Positions 50,984 through 55,642 of a DNA stretch of 55,642 nucleotides are shown piece by piece. The DNA lies in contig VEPA01000119.1 of NCBI GenBank assembly GCA_012026675.1, forward strand, positions 1 to 55,642, written 5' to 3'. The stretch's first letter is position 1; each line of letters starts with the position of its first letter. Made by a program: the position numbers and the translations under genes. Under the pieces are notes generated by a model. It did not search any database and was not told the DNA's origin. It saw only the letters and a list, made by a program, of their open reading frames with translations. Origin of the DNA: Betaproteobacteria bacterium (GTDB lineage Bacteria; Pseudomonadota; Gammaproteobacteria; Burkholderiales; Rhodocyclaceae).

Positions 50984-52726
50984 CTAGTCACCGCGGGCAG
51001 TTCCCTCCCGGCGCGGATCGACCGCCCCGACCCACTTTCGGCCAGCGCGCACAATCAGATGCAGGCCACTGGTCATGTCGCCGCGCTGGACGGTATGGCC
51101 ACGCCTTTCAAGTTCCGTTGCCAATTCTTCAGGCACCCGGCCGTTCTCGATTTCCGTGACCCCGTTGCGGTTGCCGACATGAGGCAGTGAAACCGCCGCG
51201 ACCGGTTCATGTTTGCCATCGAGCAGCGTGACCAGGGTACGCGCCACATAGTTGATGATCCGGCTGCCTCCGGGCGAACCGAGCACGGCGTGAAGTCGTC
51301 CGCCGGCATCGAAGACCAGCGTCGGCGCCATTGAAGACAGGGGCCGCTTGCCTGGCTGCAGGCGGTTGGCGACCGGTTTGCCCTCGCGCTCGGCAACGAG
51401 GGAAAAATCGGTGAGCTGATTGTTGAGCAGAAAACCATCGACCTGGATGCGGCTGCCGAACATGCTCTCGATCGAACTCGTCAGGGCCACCGCATTGCCG
51501 GCCCGATCGACGATCGAGAGATGCGTCGTCGCCGGCAGTTCCGGCGCGTCGTCGTCCGCCCGAGACTGACTCTTCGGCAGTTCTCCCGGACTGGCAATCC
51601 CCATGCTGCGCAGGGGATCGATGAGGTGTGCGCGCCGATCCAGATACCGCGGGTCCAGCAAGGCACGCTGCGGCACCGCAACGAAATCGGGGTCAGCCAG
51701 ATAGCGCGCCCGGTCCGCATAGACCAGGCGCCCAGCCTCCGCAAACAGGTGGGCTGCATCTGCAGCGGCGGGATTTCCGGGTGGCGGACCGGTTCGTTCC
51801 AGCAGAGCCAGCAATTGCAGGACGCCAACACCGCCGGACGAAGGCGGCGGCATGCCGCAAATACGCCATTGGCGATAGGGCCCGCAAACCGCATCGCGCT
51901 GCCTCGGCCGGTAATCATGCATGTCCGCAGCGACCAACCTGCCCCCGCGGTGCGCGACCGCGGCCGCGATGCGCTCCGCGCCATCACCGCCGTGCAAGGC
52001 TTTCGCGCCCATCGTCGCAATCGCCCTAAGCGTAGTTGCGAACTCGGGATTGCGCAGAATATCGCCAACCGGCCTGGCGTCGCCATTCTCCCGATAGTAG
52101 AGCGCACGTGCCGCCGGATCGAGCCGCAGCAACGAGTCGTCCCGCAGCAACTGGTGCAGGCGCGGCGAGATGGGGAAACCGTTTTCTGCGAGCCGTATGG
52201 CCGGACGCAACAGCCTTTCCCACGTGAGTTTGCCGTGACGACGATGCGCCATTTCGAGCATTGCCACCAGCCCGGGAACGCCGACCGCATTGCCCGTCGC
52301 CAGAAGTTCGGAAAGGGCCACCGGCGTACCGTCAGGACGCCGCGCAAAGTCGGCGCCGGCACTACGGGGAGCCGTCTCCCGACCGTCCCAGGCCGACACG
52401 CGGCGACTCGCCGCGTCCCAGTGCAGCATGAATCCGCCACCGCCGATGCCGGACGATTGAGGCTCGACCAGGTTCAATACCCATTGCGCGGCGATGGCGG
52501 CATCCAGGGCATTGCCCCCCAGCTGCAGAATTTCTGCGGCGGCATCGGTAGCATGGGCATTGGCGGTGACAACCATGAAGCCGGCGCTGGCCACCGCGGG
52601 ACGCGGCGCGAAGCCGCGGGCGGCCTCCGGTTGTGCGGGCTGAGCCCAAACCCTGCCGGCACCAGCCAGAACGGCCAGCACCAAGAAAAAACGGGCAGCC
52701 CGCAGGCTGCCCGTCGATTCGATCAT
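50984..52726 (-). CDS. ggt: Gamma-glutamyltransferase
   Basis: 580 residues from ATG 52726; a GTG at 52741 overlapping the hppA stop is also possible. Residues 1-30 look like a signal peptide (cut near VWA-QP). The catalytic Thr follows the auto-cleavage site in LPATTHLSIVDRAGNAVALT; SSIESMFGS and PLSSMAPTLVF are substrate-pocket blocks. It hydrolyses or transfers gamma-glutamyl groups of glutathione in the periplasm. Codons 5-14 coincide with a strong terminator of the upstream hppA gene. Confidence 0.93.
   Translation of the reverse strand: MIESTGSLRAARFFLVLAVLAGAGRVWAQPAQPEAARGFAPRPAVASAGFMVVTANAHATDAAAEILQLGGNALDAAIAAQWVLNLVEPQSSGIGGGGFMLHWDAASRRVSAWDGRETAPRSAGADFARRPDGTPVALSELLATGNAVGVPGLVAMLEMAHRRHGKLTWERLLRPAIRLAENGFPISPRLHQLLRDDSLLRLDPAARALYYRENGDARPVGDILRNPEFATTLRAIATMGAKALHGGDGAERIAAAVAHRGGRLVAADMHDYRPRQRDAVCGPYRQWRICGMPPPSSGGVGVLQLLALLERTGPPPGNPAAADAAHLFAEAGRLVYADRARYLADPDFVAVPQRALLDPRYLDRRAHLIDPLRSMGIASPGELPKSQSRADDDAPELPATTHLSIVDRAGNAVALTSSIESMFGSRIQVDGFLLNNQLTDFSLVAEREGKPVANRLQPGKRPLSSMAPTLVFDAGGRLHAVLGSPGGSRIINYVARTLVTLLDGKHEPVAAVSLPHVGNRNGVTEIENGRVPEELATELERRGHTVQRGDMTSGLHLIVRAGRKWVGAVDPRREGTARGD
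52686..52714 (-). terminator. hppA terminator lying inside the ggt signal-peptide codons
   Basis: Minus strand: ACGGGCAGCC, loop TGCG, GGCTGCCCGT, then six T. The 10-base perfect stem starts 24 bases after the hppA stop and covers ggt codons 5-12, with the T-run making codons 12-14. Confidence 0.9.
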
Positions 52727-52737
52727 GGTGATCGGGA

Positions 52738-54843
52738 TCACACCACCAGCGGCAGGATCAGCAAGGCCACGATGTTGATGATCTTGATCAGCGGGTTAAC
52801 CGCGGGACCGGCCGTATCCTTGTAGGGATCGCCCACGGTGTCGCCGGTCACGGCCGCCTTGTGCGCCTCGGAACCCTTGCCGCCGAAGTGGCCGTCCTCG
52901 ATGTACTTCTTGGCATTGTCCCAGCAGCCGCCGCCGGTGGTCATCGAAATGGCGACGAACAGGCCGGTGACGATGGTGCCCATCAGCACGCCGCCGAGGG
53001 CGCGAACACCCGCACCGACGCCGTTCAGCTGGGGCATGAGGAAGTTCATGATGACGGCGACCACGACCGGAACCAGAACCGGCAGCAGCGAGGGGATCAT
53101 CATTTCCTTGATGGCCGCCTTGGTCAGCATGTCGACACAGGTGCCGTATTCCGGCTTGGCCGTGCCTTCCATGATGCCCTTTATCTCCTTGAACTGGCGG
53201 CGCACTTCGACCACCACGGAGCCTGCGGCGCGACCGACAGCTTCCATGCCCATTGCGGCAAACAGGTAGGGCACCATGCCGCCGACGAAGAGGCCGATGA
53301 TGACGGCCGGATCGGACAGGTCGAACGCGAACTTGATGCCCGGCTTGAGCGATTCCAGGCCGTGCGTGAAGTCTGCGAACAGCACCAGGGCGGCCAGGCC
53401 TGCGGAACCGATGGCGTAGCCCTTGGTCACGGCCTTGGTCGTGTTGCCCACGGCATCGAGCGGATCGGTGATGGCGCGCACGGCAGGCGGCAACTCGGAC
53501 ATTTCAGCGATGCCGCCCGCGTTGTCGGTGATCGGACCATAGGCGTCAAGTGCGACGACGATGCCGGCCATGGACAGCATGGACGTGGCAGCGATCGCGA
53601 TGCCGTAGAGGCCACCCAATGCATACGAGGCCCAGATCGCGGCACATACGGAAAGAACCGGCCAGGCGGTCGCCTTCATCGAAACGCCGAGGCCGGCGAT
53701 GATGTTGGTACCGTGACCCGTGGTCGAGGCCTCCGCGACGTGCTGCACCGGCTTGAATTCCGTGCCGGTGTAATACTCGGTGATATAGACCATCAGGCCG
53801 GTCAGAACCAGACCGATCACCGACGCAGCGTAGAGGCGCATATGCGATCCGCCGCTGATGTTCAGCACGCTGTCGAGCAGGTGGTCGTCGATAAGCATGG
53901 TGGTCATCGGGTAAAAGGCCACCAGCGCCAGCACGCCGGCAACCGCCAGTCCGCGATAAAGCGCGTTCATAATCTTGCCGCCGTCACGCGCCTTGACGAA
54001 CATCACGCCGATGATCGAGGCGATGATCGAGAAGCCGCCCAGGGCCAGCGGATAGATGACCGCCTGTTCGGCGAAAACAGGATTTGCCTTCAGCAACAGC
54101 ACGCCCAGCAGCATTGTGGCCACCGTCGTCACCGCGTAGGTTTCGAACAGGTCGGCTGCCATGCCGGCGCAGTCGCCGACGTTGTCGCCGACGTTGTCGG
54201 CAATGACCGCCGGGTTGCGCGGATCATCCTCGGGAATGCCGGCTTCCACCTTGCCCACCAGGTCGGCGCCGACGTCGGCGCCCTTGGTGAAGATGCCGCC
54301 GCCGAGTCGGGCGAAGATCGAGATCAGGGAGGACCCGAAACCGAGGCCGACCAGCGGATGGATGATGTCTTCCAGTTTGATGGCGGGACCACCCATCATT
54401 TTCAGCACGGCGTAGTAGCCGGCGACGCCCAGCAGGCCGAGGCCAACTACCAGCATGCCGGTGATGGCGCCGCCCTTGAAGGCGACATTCAGCGCCTCGT
54501 TGAGGCCAACGGTTGCCGCCTGGGCGGTGCGCACGTTGGCGCGAACCGAAACGTTCATGCCGATGTAGCCGGCAGCGCCGGACAATACGGCACCAATCAC
54601 GAAACCAATGGCAGTCTTCGGCCCGAGAAATATCAGAATCAGCACTGCGAGCACCGCACCGACGATGCCGATCGTCGTGTATTGACGATTCAGATAGGCT
54701 TGGGCCCCTTCCTGAATCGCCGCGGCGATCCCCTTCATGCGCTCGTTGCCCGCCGGTTGCGCCAGAATCCACTGGCTCATGATCCAGCCGTAAGCGATAG
54801 CCGCCACTGCACAGACCAGTGCAAACATCAGTCCTGCTGACAT
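52738..54843 (-). CDS. hppA: Membrane-bound H+-translocating pyrophosphatase, K+-independent type
   Basis: 701 residues from ATG 54843 (GGGAG six bases upstream), about 16 membrane helices. [20 protein letters not shown] and [20 protein letters not shown] (about residue 218) bind Mg-PPi. [17 protein letters not shown] near residue 468 has Lys where K+-dependent enzymes have Ala, the accepted mark of the K+-independent class. It couples PPi hydrolysis to proton export. A PPi-dependent phosphofructokinase is encoded divergently. Confidence 0.97.
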   Translation of the reverse strand: MSAGLMFALVCAVAAIAYGWIMSQWILAQPAGNERMKGIAAAIQEGAQAYLNRQYTTIGIVGAVLAVLILIFLGPKTAIGFVIGAVLSGAAGYIGMNVSVRANVRTAQAATVGLNEALNVAFKGGAITGMLVVGLGLLGVAGYYAVLKMMGGPAIKLEDIIHPLVGLGFGSSLISIFARLGGGIFTKGADVGADLVGKVEAGIPEDDPRNPAVIADNVGDNVGDCAGMAADLFETYAVTTVATMLLGVLLLKANPVFAEQAVIYPLALGGFSIIASIIGVMFVKARDGGKIMNALYRGLAVAGVLALVAFYPMTTMLIDDHLLDSVLNISGGSHMRLYAASVIGLVLTGLMVYITEYYTGTEFKPVQHVAEASTTGHGTNIIAGLGVSMKATAWPVLSVCAAIWASYALGGLYGIAIAATSMLSMAGIVVALDAYGPITDNAGGIAEMSELPPAVRAITDPLDAVGNTTKAVTKGYAIGSAGLAALVLFADFTHGLESLKPGIKFAFDLSDPAVIIGLFVGGMVPYLFAAMGMEAVGRAAGSVVVEVRRQFKEIKGIMEGTAKPEYGTCVDMLTKAAIKEMMIPSLLPVLVPVVVAVIMNFLMPQLNGVGAGVRALGGVLMGTIVTGLFVAISMTTGGGCWDNAKKYIEDGHFGGKGSEAHKAAVTGDTVGDPYKDTAGPAVNPLIKIINIVALLILPLVV

Positions 54844-55205
54844 ATTATCTCCCTGGTTAATAGTTAATGAACTCAACACGCAATTTTATCACGCCATTCG
54901 ACACGTGTCGCGGCATAAGTGCCTGCTTTTATTGCTTCAAGCTTGACGTATTACGCGATGCCAGGGGCAAAACCTGGCTTGGCTTGGCGACCCCGAAGAG
55001 ACACCTGTCGCCTGGTAATGACATCGATAAACAACATCAAGTACCGACCCATTAAGATTCAAATGATGAATGCGGGTGGCACCCAATAATCGATATAGTT
55101 AAACTTGGACTTTAGTTTCGCTGACCGCTTTCCTCAATACTGCAAACCATGAAAGAAATGCCGGACCAACAATCAGATTTTCTTGACCAAAAGGAACGCC
55201 GAATC
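54844..55205. other. Divergent regulatory region between hppA and pfp
   Basis: 362 bases without a gene, AT-rich near hppA. It contains a 12-base perfect palindrome (54899-54910) and must hold both promoters. A TATAGT (about 55094) could be a -10 for pfp, but no -35 with proper spacing is evident. Confidence 0.5.
54899..54910. promoter_or_regulatory. Palindrome CGACACGTGTCG upstream of hppA
   Basis: A perfect 12-base palindrome, 56-67 bases before the hppA ATG, in a place fit for an operator. No regulator can be named. Confidence 0.4.
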
Positions 55206-55642
55206 ATGCCGCGAGGAAAAGTTTTGGTAGCTCAGGGCGGGGGACCGACTGCCGTCATCAATCAATCAATGGCCGGAGTGGTTCTCGAAGCCCGCAAGTT
55301 TCGCAACGTCGAACTGGTCTACGGCGCCTATCACGGGGTATCAGGAATCATCAACGAAGACTTCCTCGATCTTACCCAGGAGACCAGCCATAACATAGAA
55401 ATGGTGGCCAACACGCCGTCATCGGCGCTCGGCTCGACACGCGATAAACCGGATCTGAAGTATTGCCACGAGATTTTCGAGGTACTCAAGGCGCACGGCA
55501 TCGGCTATTTCTTTTACATCGGCGGCAATGATTCCTCCGACACGGTACGAATCGTCAGCGAAGAAGCGCGGCGGGCCAACTATTCCCTGCGCTGCATCCA
55601 CATTCCGAAGACCATCGACAACGATCTGGTCGGCAACGACCA
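55206..55642 (+). CDS. pfp: PPi-dependent 6-phosphofructokinase, 3' end outside the window
   Basis: Start at ATG 55206, with AAAGGA about ten bases upstream; an in-frame ATG at 55149 lacks a ribosome site. 145 codons are present. VLVAQGGGPTAVINQSMAG is the N-terminal loop, YIGGNDSSDTVRIV the phosphoryl-donor site and IPKTIDNDLVG the fructose-6-P/catalytic Asp site. The residues fit the PPi-using clade. It phosphorylates fructose-6-phosphate reversibly with PPi. Its C-terminus runs off the right edge. Confidence 0.92.
   Translation, partial: MPRGKVLVAQGGGPTAVINQSMAGVVLEARKFRNVELVYGAYHGVSGIINEDFLDLTQETSHNIEMVANTPSSALGSTRDKPDLKYCHEIFEVLKAHGIGYFFYIGGNDSSDTVRIVSEEARRANYSLRCIHIPKTIDNDLVGND

Noticed and set aside
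52861-54840. 659-codon open frame on the plus strand opposite hppA
   Set aside because: It is antisense to a very well conserved pyrophosphatase; long antisense frames are common in GC-rich genes, and its His/Asp/Gly-rich product has no protein-like pattern.
1-55642. CRISPR array, tRNA, rRNA, transposase or integrase
   Set aside because: No regularly spaced repeat, no cloverleaf-like sequence and no transposase or integrase motif was seen on either strand.

Overview
The window looks like a betaproteobacterial chromosome, probably Rhodocyclales or a close relative. The reasons are the arginine operon with DUF2788, ppnP and yajQ behind it, the rpsT/murJ divergent pair, the EpsL-type exopolysaccharide operon, and the pairing of a K+-independent H+-pyrophosphatase with a PPi-dependent phosphofructokinase. 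The genus is inference. Bases about 1-25200 are visibly AT-richer and more patchwork than the GC-rich right half, which fits a horizontally assembled surface-polysaccharide island next to core genome.

Region 1 (1-9709, minus strand) is a sugar-polymer cluster. It holds a polymerase-like membrane protein cut by the left edge, a small membrane protein, a zinc-finger methyltransferase, three glycosyltransferases, a Wzx-type flippase, an FkbM methyltransferase and asparagine synthase AsnB. Many genes overlap by 1-8 bases, so this is one translationally coupled operon. Region 2 (10040-24517, plus strand) is a second system. A solitary GT61 gene is followed by the ABC exporter Wzm/Wzt, whose Wzt carries a C-terminal cargo-binding domain. 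Then come further glycosyltransferases, three methyltransferases, a sugar-nucleotide SDR that lacks its usual catalytic tyrosine, and a sugar aminotransferase.

Region 3 (24637-36061) is the synthesis and export machinery. It starts with a small secreted protein of unknown function that has its own promoter elements and a near-perfect terminator. A Wzy/O-antigen-ligase-type polymerase follows on the plus strand. Converging on it are minus-strand genes for WecA-type priming transferase, MltD-like lytic transglycosylase, a Sel1-repeat protein, EpsL-like barrel, Wza-like export protein, Wzc-like tyrosine kinase, CpsB-type PHP phosphatase and a TPR protein. WecA would load the first sugar on undecaprenyl phosphate, glycosyltransferases extend it, Wzx/Wzy or Wzm/Wzt move or polymerise it, and Wzc/Wza/EpsL/MltD open the path through periplasm, wall and outer membrane. 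Which exporter serves which polymer cannot be told from sequence alone.

Region 4 (36298-55642) is mostly core genome. It contains a broken Sel1 fragment, a four-CBS plus PAS-like signalling protein, a Tat-exported aldo/keto reductase, a BrnT/BrnA toxin-antitoxin pair, thiolase, a CobD/CbiB-like protein, a NUDIX hydrolase, a class I glutamine amidotransferase, argD-argF-argG-DUF2788-ppnP-yajQ, an orphan ParA ATPase, rpsT, murJ, gamma-glutamyltransferase, hppA and the start of pfp. Both ends of the window are cut through genes. No rRNA, tRNA, CRISPR array, transposase or integrase was seen.
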